Assembly: GCA_023417315.1 (NCBI GenBank)
Contig: JAEZFW010000072.1
Coordinates: 166,558-230,557, forward strand
Reading direction: 5' to 3'
Source: Pseudomonadota bacterium
GTDB lineage: Bacteria; Pseudomonadota; Gammaproteobacteria; Steroidobacterales; Steroidobacteraceae
DNA: 64,000 bases
Part shown: piece after piece, positions 23,793 through 32,058 of the stretch
How the letters are laid out: every line of letters starts with the position of its first letter
Numbering within the stretch: position 1 is the stretch's first letter
Translations under genes and position numbers: made by a program
Notes under the pieces: model-generated
What the model was told of the DNA's origin: nothing
Seen by the model: the letters and a program-made list of their open reading frames with translations, nothing else
Databases searched by the model: none

Positions 23793-24790
23793 TCTGTCTA
23801 CCGGTCAGCGAATCGAGTCATGTGGCGGAGACGCGCCGCAAGGCCGTCGGTGTGGGACAGGCGATCGGGATGGATGAGACGGCGTGCGGCCGAATCGCGT
23901 TGATCGTGACCGAGCTCGCTACGAATTTGATCAAGCACGCGGGCGGCGGCGTGATCTTAGTCGGTGCCGATGAGCATTCAGGCGAGCCCGTCCTCGATAT
24001 CTTGTCTCTCGATCGCGGCGCCGGCATGCCGAGCGTCGAGCAGTGCATGCAGGACGGATATTCAACGAGTGGCAGTCCGGGAACCGGAATGGGTGCCATC
24101 CTTCGGCAGGCGCACGATCTTGACATTCTGTCGCTCAGCGAGCGTGGCAGCGCGATTTACGTGCGAGCCCTGAATGGCAGATTGCCGAGCGAGCAGTCGA
24201 TCGAACGCGCACCGTTCGGCGCAGTATCGCTTCCGAAGCATGGGGAGCTCGCCAATGGAGACGCTTGGGCGGCTGCCGGCACCGAAGGACAACGCAGCTA
24301 CCTCGTCGTCGATGGACTCGGGCACGGCCCGCTCGCGGCCGAAGCGGCTCGGGCGGCAGTCCATGAGTTCAAGCGTTGCAGCGCTGCACGGCCTGCGGAG
24401 ATTCTCGCGAACATTCATCGCGCGCTGCGTCCGACGCGCGGGGCGGCCGTGTCTGTCGCGCGCACCGAAGAAGGTCGCGACACGATCGTGTTCGCCGGGA
24501 TCGGAAATGTCTCAGGCGCGATTCTGACGGGCAATGACGTGCGCAAGACCGTCTCGCGCAACGGTACGGCTGGACATCAGGTACAACGCATCCAGGAATA
24601 CGAGTATCCATTTCATTCCGATAGCCGTTTCGTCATGTATTCGGATGGGTTGCTGTCGAGCTGGTCGATCGACCCCTATCCGGGCTTGATGTCTCGTCAT
24701 CCGACCTTGGTTGCCGGCGTGCTGTATCGTGATTTCAAGCGCGAGCGGGATGACATTACCGTGCTCGTCGCTGAGCGAGAATTCTCGTGA
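23789..24790 (+). CDS. HATPase-SpoIIE phosphatase (RsbX/RsbU-like)
   Basis: The 333-aa product has an RsbT-like ATPase domain (1-135; N-box TELATNLIKHAGGG, G-box SPGTGMGAIL). A PP2C/SpoIIE phosphatase domain follows (about 150-333) with metal-binding Asp residues in VVDGLGHG, MYSDGL and RDDITVLV. It should dephosphorylate STAS or receiver-type partners. In Bacillus, RsbX resets the stressosome. It overlaps both neighbours by four bases, with GTG starts. The ATPase and phosphatase fusion resembles proteins found next to RsbT in other stressosome loci. Confidence 0.9.
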   Translation: MICLPVSESSHVAETRRKAVGVGQAIGMDETACGRIALIVTELATNLIKHAGGGVILVGADEHSGEPVLDILSLDRGAGMPSVEQCMQDGYSTSGSPGTGMGAILRQAHDLDILSLSERGSAIYVRALNGRLPSEQSIERAPFGAVSLPKHGELANGDAWAAAGTEGQRSYLVVDGLGHGPLAAEAARAAVHEFKRCSAARPAEILANIHRALRPTRGAAVSVARTEEGRDTIVFAGIGNVSGAILTGNDVRKTVSRNGTAGHQVQRIQEYEYPFHSDSRFVMYSDGLLSSWSIDPYPGLMSRHPTLVAGVLYRDFKRERDDITVLVAEREFS

Positions 24791-26526
24791 AGCCATTGTG
24801 GGAAGGAGTGATCAATACGAGCCGCGACATCGTTGCGGTGCGGCAGCAAGCAAAGCGCTTGACCGAAATACTGGGCTTGGCGTCCCAGGATCAGACGCGT
24901 TTTGCCACCGCGATCTCGGAGCTCGCCCGCGAAATTGCCTCGAGCGGTTGCCAGGGGCGTGTCGAGTTCGTGCTCGATTCGAGCCGTTCAGCCGCGGCCT
25001 TGCTCACCGCGCGAGTCCAAGCCATCTGTGTCGCCGCGCGCAAAGCTTCAGCTCGCAGAGGCCTGCCTGCCTCAGATTGCGAGGGATTGATCGCTGCGCG
25101 GCGGCTGGTCGATCACTTCGACTACCAAACGCCGCTTCAGAACGAAGTCATCATCGAGCTCGGCAAACGCGTTCCGGCGCGCGCGATGAACGATGAATCA
25201 GGCATCGTCGACCAATTGAACGCACGCACGCGGGCCGGTCAGGATGACCTCAGCACGGCGTTCAACGAACAGAACCGCGAGTTGGTCGCGAGTCTGCAGG
25301 AGCTGCAAGACAAGCAACAAGAATTGCAACGGCTCAATCACGAGCTCCAGGACACCAATCGCGGCGTCGTCGCGCTGTATGCCGAGCTTGAAGAGAAAGC
25401 CGAACAGCTGCGCGCCGCGAGCGAGGCGAAATCGAAGTTCCTCGCGAACGTGAGCCATGAGTTCCGCACGCCGCTCAACTCGATTCTGGCGCTGTCGCGA
25501 TTGCTCCTGGATGAGGTCGATGGGCCGCTGCAACCCGAGCAGGAGAAGCAGATCTCGTTCGTCCGCAGATCCGCGGAAACGTTGCTCGAGTACGTCAACG
25601 ACCTGCTCGATCTTGCGAAGGTCGAGGCGGGCAAGGTGGATGTGCGGCCCATCGAAGTGATGTTGCCCGACTTCATGCGCAGCTTGCGGGGAGTGCTCAA
25701 GCCGCTCAGGACCAGCGATGAAGTCGAGCTCGTGTTCGAAGAGGTCGAACCCGTAACGATCGTCGTGGACGAAGGGAAGCTCGCGCAAATCCTGCGCAAC
25801 CTCGTCTCGAACGCGCTCAAGTTCACCGAACGAGGCGAAGTGCGCGTGAGCTCGAAGATCGATCGCGAGCGCGATGTCGTGATTTTTCACGTGCGCGATA
25901 CGGGCATCGGCATTGCGCCTCAAGACCAGCGACGGATCTTTGCGGAGTTCGAACAGGTGGCGGGGCAATTCCAGCTCAAGAACAAGGGCAGCGGACTTGG
26001 GCTCGCGTTGTCGCAAAGGCTCGCGGGTTTGCTGCACGGGGAGATTTCGCTCGAGAGCGCGCTCGGCGTGGGCTCGACGTTCACCTTGACGATACCGCTC
26101 GATCACCAGCGAATCTCCGGGCGCAGCCCGCCGCTCGCGAAGCAGCGCACGCGCGTGCTCGTCGTGGACGATGAGGAGACGTTTCGTTATGTCGCACGGC
26201 ACATCGTCGAGAGCGAGCCGGCTTATGAGTTGATCGAAGCGCAGGACGGTGCCGAGGGTTTGGCCCGGGCGCGACGCGACGATCCCGACGTTCTGATCCT
26301 CGATCTGCAAATGCCGGTCATGACCGGACACGAAGTTCTTCGAGAGCTTGCCGCCGATCCGAAGACGCGCGATATTCCCGTCATCATATCGACATCTTTG
26401 CCACTCACCGGGGAACTGCAGGCGGAACTCGCGGGCGCCACGCAGCTGCTGTCGAAAAGCAATTTGTCGAAAGAAAGCTTACTGGGCGCCCTCGGTCGGG
26501 CCTTGCAGCGCCCTGAGCGGGTTTAG
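24787..26526 (+). CDS. Hybrid histidine kinase with degenerate RsbT-like N-domain and C-terminal receiver
   Basis: This soluble 579-aa protein starts at a GTG overlapping the phosphatase stop. Residues 1-130 resemble RsbT (DIVAVRQQAKRL, SQDQTRFATAISELAREIA). The N-box Asn is replaced, so the domain probably no longer binds ATP and may act as a docking module. A coiled coil (about 150-205) precedes HisKA (NVSHEFRTPLNSILALSRLL). The HATPase domain has NLVSNALKF, DTGIGI and GSGLGLALS. The C-terminal receiver has its Asp in VLILDLQMPVMTG. It links the stressosome genes to two-component signalling. Confidence 0.9.
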   Translation: MKPLWEGVINTSRDIVAVRQQAKRLTEILGLASQDQTRFATAISELAREIASSGCQGRVEFVLDSSRSAAALLTARVQAICVAARKASARRGLPASDCEGLIAARRLVDHFDYQTPLQNEVIIELGKRVPARAMNDESGIVDQLNARTRAGQDDLSTAFNEQNRELVASLQELQDKQQELQRLNHELQDTNRGVVALYAELEEKAEQLRAASEAKSKFLANVSHEFRTPLNSILALSRLLLDEVDGPLQPEQEKQISFVRRSAETLLEYVNDLLDLAKVEAGKVDVRPIEVMLPDFMRSLRGVLKPLRTSDEVELVFEEVEPVTIVVDEGKLAQILRNLVSNALKFTERGEVRVSSKIDRERDVVIFHVRDTGIGIAPQDQRRIFAEFEQVAGQFQLKNKGSGLGLALSQRLAGLLHGEISLESALGVGSTFTLTIPLDHQRISGRSPPLAKQRTRVLVVDDEETFRYVARHIVESEPAYELIEAQDGAEGLARARRDDPDVLILDLQMPVMTGHEVLRELAADPKTRDIPVIISTSLPLTGELQAELAGATQLLSKSNLSKESLLGALGRALQRPERV

Positions 26527-26537
26527 CGGAGCCCGGA

Positions 26538-27626
26538 ATGAAACTGCCCCAAGAACTCCCTAAGAGTGGGGGTGAGGAAAACATGCACGCGGTGCGCACC
26601 ACCATCCTGAACGTGGATGACGACGAAGCCAATCTCTACGCCACGACGCGTGTGCTGAAGAGGGCGGGTTTCGAAGTGTTGGAGGCCAAGACTGGCGAGG
26701 AAGCCCTCGAGATCGTCCGTCGCGAGCGCCCGCCGCTCGTCGTTCTCGATGTGAATCTGCCAGGAATCGACGGCATCGAAGTGTGCCGTCGCATCAAACA
26801 GGATCCACAGACGAGCTCGACGATGGTGCTGCAGATGTCGGCCACCAGCACGGCGGTTCACAACCGCGTGGAGTCGCTCGTCGCAGGAGCCGATACATTT
26901 CTTGTCGAGCCCGTCGAACAGGAGGAGCTGGAGGCAGTGATCCGCGCGTTGCTGCGCCTGCATCAAACGGAATCGGCCTTGCGTGCGACGCTTGCCGAAC
27001 GGAATCTGCTGCTGCGCGAGATCAACCACCGCATCAAGAACAGCCTCCAACTCGTCACCAGCATCTTGAACCTGCAGAGCCAGGAATTCACCGACCCCCA
27101 GGCGCGGCAGCGCTTTCAGCACGCCGTGTCTCGCGTCATGGCCATCGCGTCGGTCCACGAGCGCCTGTACCAGGACGAGGATCCCCTCACCGTTGCGATG
27201 GACGAGTACATCTCGACTCTATGCGTCGGGCTGACGAACGCGAGCATCCTGGATCCCGGACGTACCACGATCACCGTCGAAATCGAGCCGTTGCGGCTGC
27301 CCACGGAGATGGCGGTGCCGGTTGCGCTGATCGTGAACGAGCTCGTGACGAATTCGCTCAAGTACGCGCAGTCTCCCGACGATCACAACATCATCAACGT
27401 CTCGCTCGTGCGCTTGCCCTCTGGAGAGCTCAAACTCACCACATCCGACAACGGTCGCGGCGTTCCGCCCGGTTCAAAGGAACAATCGGGCTTGGGCAGG
27501 CGATTGGTCAATACGTTCGTACGGCAGTTGTCAGGACGCATCGAAACTCGATCTTCCGCTGCTGGTTATGAAGTTGTCATCGTATTCCCAGAGCAGGCGA
27601 TCACGGCGTGGAGGCCCAAGTCTTAA
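26538..27626 (+). CDS. Receiver-HisKA_2 histidine kinase
   Basis: The 362-aa product has an N-terminal receiver (VVLDVNLPGIDG) and a HisKA_2-type kinase. The dimerisation motif LLREINHRIKNSLQLVTSIL holds the phosphorylatable His; N-box NELVTNSLKYA and DNGRGVP follow. HisKA_2/HWE kinases typically act in general stress and light signalling and phosphorylate single-domain or PhyR-type receivers. The receiver encoded next is the obvious partner. The start could also be ATG 26583, after GTGAGG; 26538 has GGAG upstream. Confidence 0.88.
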   Translation: MKLPQELPKSGGEENMHAVRTTILNVDDDEANLYATTRVLKRAGFEVLEAKTGEEALEIVRRERPPLVVLDVNLPGIDGIEVCRRIKQDPQTSSTMVLQMSATSTAVHNRVESLVAGADTFLVEPVEQEELEAVIRALLRLHQTESALRATLAERNLLLREINHRIKNSLQLVTSILNLQSQEFTDPQARQRFQHAVSRVMAIASVHERLYQDEDPLTVAMDEYISTLCVGLTNASILDPGRTTITVEIEPLRLPTEMAVPVALIVNELVTNSLKYAQSPDDHNIINVSLVRLPSGELKLTTSDNGRGVPPGSKEQSGLGRRLVNTFVRQLSGRIETRSSAAGYEVVIVFPEQAITAWRPKS

Positions 27627-27985
27627 TAGTAGAAGATGAAGCGCTGATCGCCTTGCATTTGGAGCAGATCGTCACGGATTCGGGGCACCAAGTCGTCGGC
27701 ATCGCATTCGACGCAACGGAGGCAGAAGCGCTTGCGGCCCAGGAGCGGCCGGACTTCGCATTCGTCGATATGCGTCTGCGCAACGGCTCGAACGGTCTCG
27801 ACGTCGCACGGCACCTGCGCGATGCGCACGATATCCCCTCGATCCTCGTCAGCGGCAATCTAAACGGCCATTACGATGAGGCCGCCGCCCTGCAGCCGAT
27901 CGCCATGATCGGTAAGCCTTTTATGCCGGTCACGATCGTGGGCGCCATCGAGCTCGCCGTCAGCGAACTGCGCAATAACCGATAA
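27608..27985 (+). CDS. Single-domain response regulator
   Basis: The 125-aa receiver-only protein starts at a GTG overlapping the kinase by 19 bases. Metal-binding acids lie in VEDEALI, the phospho-acceptor in FAFVDMRLRNGSNG, and the conserved Lys in MIGKPF. It resembles receivers paired with HisKA_2 kinases. No output domain is present, so it acts by protein contact or as a phosphate relay or sink. Last gene of the stressosome-like operon. Confidence 0.9.
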   Translation: MEAQVLIVEDEALIALHLEQIVTDSGHQVVGIAFDATEAEALAAQERPDFAFVDMRLRNGSNGLDVARHLRDAHDIPSILVSGNLNGHYDEAAALQPIAMIGKPFMPVTIVGAIELAVSELRNNR

Positions 27986-28105
27986 TTCAGTTGCTCGCAT
28001 CCGGCGAGTTGCCTATACGCTTTCCCGATTGATCCAGACCCGCGCGCTCGTCCAACGGGTGCGCAGCGAAAGATCTGAGCCCGGCCTATTTCTTGAGTTC
28101 GAGCT

Positions 28106-28867
28106 ATGAGTGCGGCCATGCATGAATCTATCGGAGCGGACACTCCCGCACTCTCGATCGTCATCCCGGTCCTCAACGAAGCCGAGAACGTAGCCCCACT
28201 CACGCACGAGATCGTGGCGGCGCTCGGTTCGTCGCTGCCGTTCGAAGTGGTCTTCGTCGATGACGGCAGTACCGACCAGACTGTCGCTCACGTTCGCGAC
28301 CTGCAACGAGAGATCTCGCGCGTGCGCTTGTTGCGGCACGCCGCACGGTGCGGACAGAGCGCTGCCATTCGCACGGGTGTGCGTGCAGCGAGAGCGCAGT
28401 GGGTGGTCACGCTCGATGGCGACGGCCAGAACGATCCGCGAGATATCCCGCTCTTGATGAGAGTGCTCCATGAGGACGCGACGAACGCGGTCAAGCTCGT
28501 CACCGGCATTCGTCGAGCGCGGCGCGATTCATGGATGCGTCGCGCATCATCGCGCGTGGCGAACACCGTACGCCGGTTGCTATTGGATGACGGAACCCCC
28601 GACACGGGCTGCGGCATCAAGCTCTTTCATCGGGACACTTTCCTCGAGATCCCCGCGTTCGATCACATGCACCGCTTCCTGCCCGCGCTATTTCAGCGCG
28701 AAGGAGCGCGCGTCGTTTCCATCGATGTGCACCATCGGCCTCGGGTTTTCGGACGGTCGAAATACGGCGTCGGCAATCGCTTGTGGGTCGGGATCGTGGA
28801 TCTGTTCGGGGTGCGGTGGCTGATGCGTCGGACGTCTCGCGTGGATGCAATCGAGGAACCCACTTGA
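28106..28867 (+). CDS. GT2 family glycosyltransferase (polyprenyl-phosphate sugar synthase-like)
   Basis: The 253-aa product has GT-A signatures IVIPVLNEAENVAPL, FVDDGSTDQTV and the DXD-like TLDGDGQNDPRD, plus a C-terminal RSKYGVGNRLW typical of dolichyl-phosphate mannose synthase-like enzymes. It probably loads a sugar onto undecaprenyl phosphate at the inner membrane. No C-terminal transmembrane helices are present. It overlaps the ArnT-like gene by four bases, so donor-lipid synthesis and transfer are likely coupled. Confidence 0.88.
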   Translation: MSAAMHESIGADTPALSIVIPVLNEAENVAPLTHEIVAALGSSLPFEVVFVDDGSTDQTVAHVRDLQREISRVRLLRHAARCGQSAAIRTGVRAARAQWVVTLDGDGQNDPRDIPLLMRVLHEDATNAVKLVTGIRRARRDSWMRRASSRVANTVRRLLLDDGTPDTGCGIKLFHRDTFLEIPAFDHMHRFLPALFQREGARVVSIDVHHRPRVFGRSKYGVGNRLWVGIVDLFGVRWLMRRTSRVDAIEEPT

Positions 28868-30684
28868 TCGAAGGGCTGGCGCATCGCTGGCTGCGTCCGT
28901 CTCGAGCGAGCACGCAGGATGTGCGGCTCGATCTCATGTGGTTGCTCGGGCTCGTGATCGTCTTGATCGCGAGCGGAATCGGTCTGCGCGATCCGTGGCC
29001 CGCTGACGAGCCGCGCTTCGCCTTGATCGCGCGCGACATGGTTGCACACGGCGAGTGGCTCATTCCGCGCGTCGGCGGCGATCTCTATCCCGACAAGCCG
29101 CCGCTTTATCTATGGATGCTCGCGCTCGGGTATGCGTTGACGGGATCCATGCGAGCTTCCTTCCTGTTGCCTTCGCTGTTGAGCGCGATCGGCGTCACTG
29201 CGCTCGTCTACGATCTCGCGCGCCGCTTGTGGAATCGTGAAACCGCGCTCATAGCGGCCACGATGCTGCTGCTCACGCCGCAGTTCGTATGGCAGACACG
29301 ACAGGCGCAAATCGATGGGACGTTGTGTTTTTGGACGACACTCAGCTTGTATGGGCTCATGCGTCACCTGCTGCTCGGTCCGCAATGGCGCTGGTACGTC
29401 ATCGGCTGGATGGCTGCTGGGTTCGGCGTCCTCACCAAAGGTGTCGGGTTCTTGCCGTTGTTGATCTTGATTCCGTGGGCAGCATTGAACGCTCGTTGGC
29501 AGAGCACGCGCTGGCCTGCAAATCCGGTATGCTGGCTTTCTGGCCCGCTCGCGTTCGCTGCTGCGATCGCTGTGTGGCTCGTGCCGATGTTGTGGGCAGC
29601 ACGCCTTGATCCGAGCCTTGCAGCGTATCGAGACGAGATCTTGTTCGTGCAGACCGCAGAACGTTATCTCGACGCCTGGCATCACCTGAAACCATTCTGG
29701 TACTTCATCGTCCAGGTCATTCCTCTTCTTTGGTTGCCGTTGATCGCGCTCGTGCCGTGGTTGATTCCGCAGTGGCGCGCTGCGTGGCGCGCGCACGATC
29801 TGCGTGTCGTGCTGCCGCTGACCTGGGCAGCGGTCGTGGTTCTGTTCTTCTCGTTGAGCCCTGGTAAACGCGGCGTCTACATCCTACCTGCGTTACCGGC
29901 GTTCATCCTCGCGTGTTCGCCGTACGTACTCGAGCTTTCCACGAGACTCGCCGTTCGACGCGTGGTGTATGCGGTTTCGGTGAGCGTTGCGATCGCGTGT
30001 GCGGGAGCAATGATCTATCTGATCTTCGATCCCTCCATGCGCGCGGAGATCGCTCAGACCTACGCATTAGATCCAATCGTGCCCGCTATGATGGTCGCTG
30101 CATGCGTCGGCATCGTGTGCATGCTCAGTCGAACGCGCCGGGCGTTCATGAGTTATGCGCTGATGTTGGCCGTTGCTCTCCTTGTCGTGAGTTTCTGGGT
30201 GAACCCGCTGATGAACGATGTTCGCTCCGGTGCGCGCTTCGTGCGCCAGCTCGAACGCACCGCGGATCCGAATCGCGAGCTGGGCCTGGTCGCTTTCCGG
30301 GAAGAGCATCTGTTGAATCTCTCGCGTCCGATCGTGCACTTCGGGCATGCGCGATGGCGCGAATGGAAGGTCGAAGCCGAGGATGCGGCGGCGTGGATGG
30401 CCGTGGATCTCGATCGACAACTGATGGTGGATGAATCCACGAAGCAACTGTGCTTCGCCGATGCGCGCTCGAGCGCACTCGGCAGAGCGAATCGCAAGTC
30501 GTGGTTCATCGTGACGGGCGCGGCCGATCCTGGCTGTGCAAGGCGAGGAGCTGTCGCTGCCGCGCGCGCTTACTCGCCGTCGCCCGAGCGCTCGCTGCGA
30601 CTAATCTCCGGCAATCAGTCGCATGAACTGCGCCGAGACCCAGGCACCGTACGTGCCCAAGGCGTAGCCAAGCACGGCGAGTAG
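28864..30684 (+). CDS. ArnT/PMT-like membrane glycosyltransferase
   Basis: A product of about 606 aa with ten or more transmembrane helices. The first luminal loop signature is DPWPADEPRFALIARDM, followed by DLYPDKPPLYLWML, typical of ArnT-type GT83 transferases. These use undecaprenyl-phosphate sugars to modify lipid A or other envelope glycans. The preferred start is TTG 28864 (TTGA overlap with the GT2 stop); the first in-frame ATG is 28936. The C-terminus overlaps the convergent DUF819 gene by 84 bases, so the last ~28 residues (LISGNQSHELRRD...) are antisense to that gene and probably dispensable. Confidence 0.85.
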   Translation: MIEGLAHRWLRPSRASTQDVRLDLMWLLGLVIVLIASGIGLRDPWPADEPRFALIARDMVAHGEWLIPRVGGDLYPDKPPLYLWMLALGYALTGSMRASFLLPSLLSAIGVTALVYDLARRLWNRETALIAATMLLLTPQFVWQTRQAQIDGTLCFWTTLSLYGLMRHLLLGPQWRWYVIGWMAAGFGVLTKGVGFLPLLILIPWAALNARWQSTRWPANPVCWLSGPLAFAAAIAVWLVPMLWAARLDPSLAAYRDEILFVQTAERYLDAWHHLKPFWYFIVQVIPLLWLPLIALVPWLIPQWRAAWRAHDLRVVLPLTWAAVVVLFFSLSPGKRGVYILPALPAFILACSPYVLELSTRLAVRRVVYAVSVSVAIACAGAMIYLIFDPSMRAEIAQTYALDPIVPAMMVAACVGIVCMLSRTRRAFMSYALMLAVALLVVSFWVNPLMNDVRSGARFVRQLERTADPNRELGLVAFREEHLLNLSRPIVHFGHARWREWKVEAEDAAAWMAVDLDRQLMVDESTKQLCFADARSSALGRANRKSWFIVTGAADPGCARRGAVAAARAYSPSPERSLRLISGNQSHELRRDPGTVRAQGVAKHGE

Positions 30685-31821
30685 CACGCCCACTGGCGCC
30701 AGTGACGGATGGAACGCGCTCGCGACCACTGGCGCACTGGCGGCCGCGCCGATGTTCGCTTGGCTGCCCACGGCGAAATAGAACACGGGTGCTCGAATGA
30801 GCCGCGCGACGAGATACATGAGACCGCCGTGAAACAGAATCCAGGTCGCACCGACGCCGAATAAACCTGGATTCGTGAAGATCGCGCGCAGATCCATGTG
30901 CATCCCGATGCTCGCGATCAGGACGTACAGCAATAGAGTTCCGATCTTGGATGCTCCGACGCCTTCGAGCTGACGCACGCGTGTGGTCGACAGAAGCATG
31001 CCGATCGAGGTGGCGATCACGACGATCCAAAAGAACTCGCTGGCAAGCGACAGCCGTTCTGCCCACACCTGACCGCTGAACGCAGCGGCGAGCGGAGCTG
31101 CGAGGAAATGCGAGAACCCAGTCGCACCGAATCCGACAGCGACGACGTACATCAGATCGGGCAGTTTCGCGATCCGTGCATTCTCCGCTTCGAAGCGTTC
31201 CATCTTCTCGCGCAAGGCCATGATCGCCGTCGTGTCGGCGCCGCGCCTAGCATCGATCGCATCGGAACGGCCGGCGAGATACAGCAGAAATGCCATCCAT
31301 AGATTCGCAACGATCACATCGACCGCGAGAAACATTCCGAACAAATTGCTTTCGACGTTGAACACCTCTTTCATGGCCGTTTGATTCGCGCTGCCGCCGA
31401 TCCAGCTCCCCGCGAGCGTCGCCATGCCCTTCCACACATCGCCTGCCACGGTCTCGGGACTGATCATGCCCCACAGCCACAGGGCGAGCGGTCCTCCCAA
31501 TACGATGCCAACGGTTCCGGTGAGAAAAAGCACGATGGCTTTCGGTCCCAAGCGCGCAATCGCGGGGAAGTCGATCGACAACGTGAGCAGCACGAGCGTC
31601 GTCGGCAGCAGATAGCGCGAGGCGATCGTGTAGAGCGCCGAAGCCTCACCATCGATCAACCCGACGGTGTTGTACACGGCAGGAATGAAGTAGCACAGCA
31701 ACAGCGCGGGGACATATCGATAGAACCGTTGCCAGAAAGGATGACTCGACTGTGTGGACCAGAAGATGGCACCGAGCGTGAGGCTCAGCAGGCCGAGGAT
31801 GACGGCATCGTTTGTGATCAT
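30601..31821 (-). CDS. DUF819 family integral membrane protein
   Basis: The 406-aa product has about ten hydrophobic helices. Signatures are ATLAGSWIGGSANQTAMKEVF, VDVIVANLWMAFLLYLAGR, GMHMDLRAIFTNP and ANIGAAASAPVVASAFHPSL. DUF819 (YjcL-like) proteins have an inverted-repeat transporter fold, with helical hairpins GSANQTA and ANIGAAASAP in the two halves. The substrate is unknown. The start ATG 31821 is followed upstream by the heptamer repeat block. Convergent with the ArnT-like gene. Confidence 0.88.
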   Translation of the reverse strand: MITNDAVILGLLSLTLGAIFWSTQSSHPFWQRFYRYVPALLLCYFIPAVYNTVGLIDGEASALYTIASRYLLPTTLVLLTLSIDFPAIARLGPKAIVLFLTGTVGIVLGGPLALWLWGMISPETVAGDVWKGMATLAGSWIGGSANQTAMKEVFNVESNLFGMFLAVDVIVANLWMAFLLYLAGRSDAIDARRGADTTAIMALREKMERFEAENARIAKLPDLMYVVAVGFGATGFSHFLAAPLAAAFSGQVWAERLSLASEFFWIVVIATSIGMLLSTTRVRQLEGVGASKIGTLLLYVLIASIGMHMDLRAIFTNPGLFGVGATWILFHGGLMYLVARLIRAPVFYFAVGSQANIGAAASAPVVASAFHPSLAPVGVLLAVLGYALGTYGAWVSAQFMRLIAGD

Positions 31822-31832
31822 GCTCTATTTGG

Positions 31833-31982
31833 AAGCGGTTAGCGGTTAGCGGTTAGCGGTTAGTTCGAGAACTGCACCACCGATCTTATCGAGTTGATAC
31901 TCGAAGTGCGCTGGAATCTCGCCCGCGGAGCATGTCTGCTGACACTAACCGCTAACCGCTAACCGCTAACCGCTAACCGCTT
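31833..31982. repeat. Inverted GCGGTTA heptamer arrays
   Basis: Four perfect GCGGTTA copies (31835-31862) face five perfect TAACCGC copies (31946-31980), 83 bases apart. The arms pair perfectly over about 32 bases, including the flanking GAA/TTC. Unlike the other arrays there is no unit degeneration, so it looks recently expanded. It sits in the divergent gap between the DUF819 gene and the lipoprotein. Confidence 0.9.
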
Positions 31983-32058
31983 CTAAACAGAACCGGGGGA
32001 ACCTCGTATACAACTCGAGTTACTGACAGCGGCCAACAATTACTCGAGGGATGTCCAC

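Noticed and set aside
25198..26331. 377-codon frame antisense to the hybrid kinase
   Set aside because: Same shadow composition; the plus-strand gene has complete kinase and receiver motifs.
31833..31982. CRISPR array
   Set aside because: Heptamers are contiguous without spacers, and no cas genes are present. The same applies to all the 9-mer arrays.
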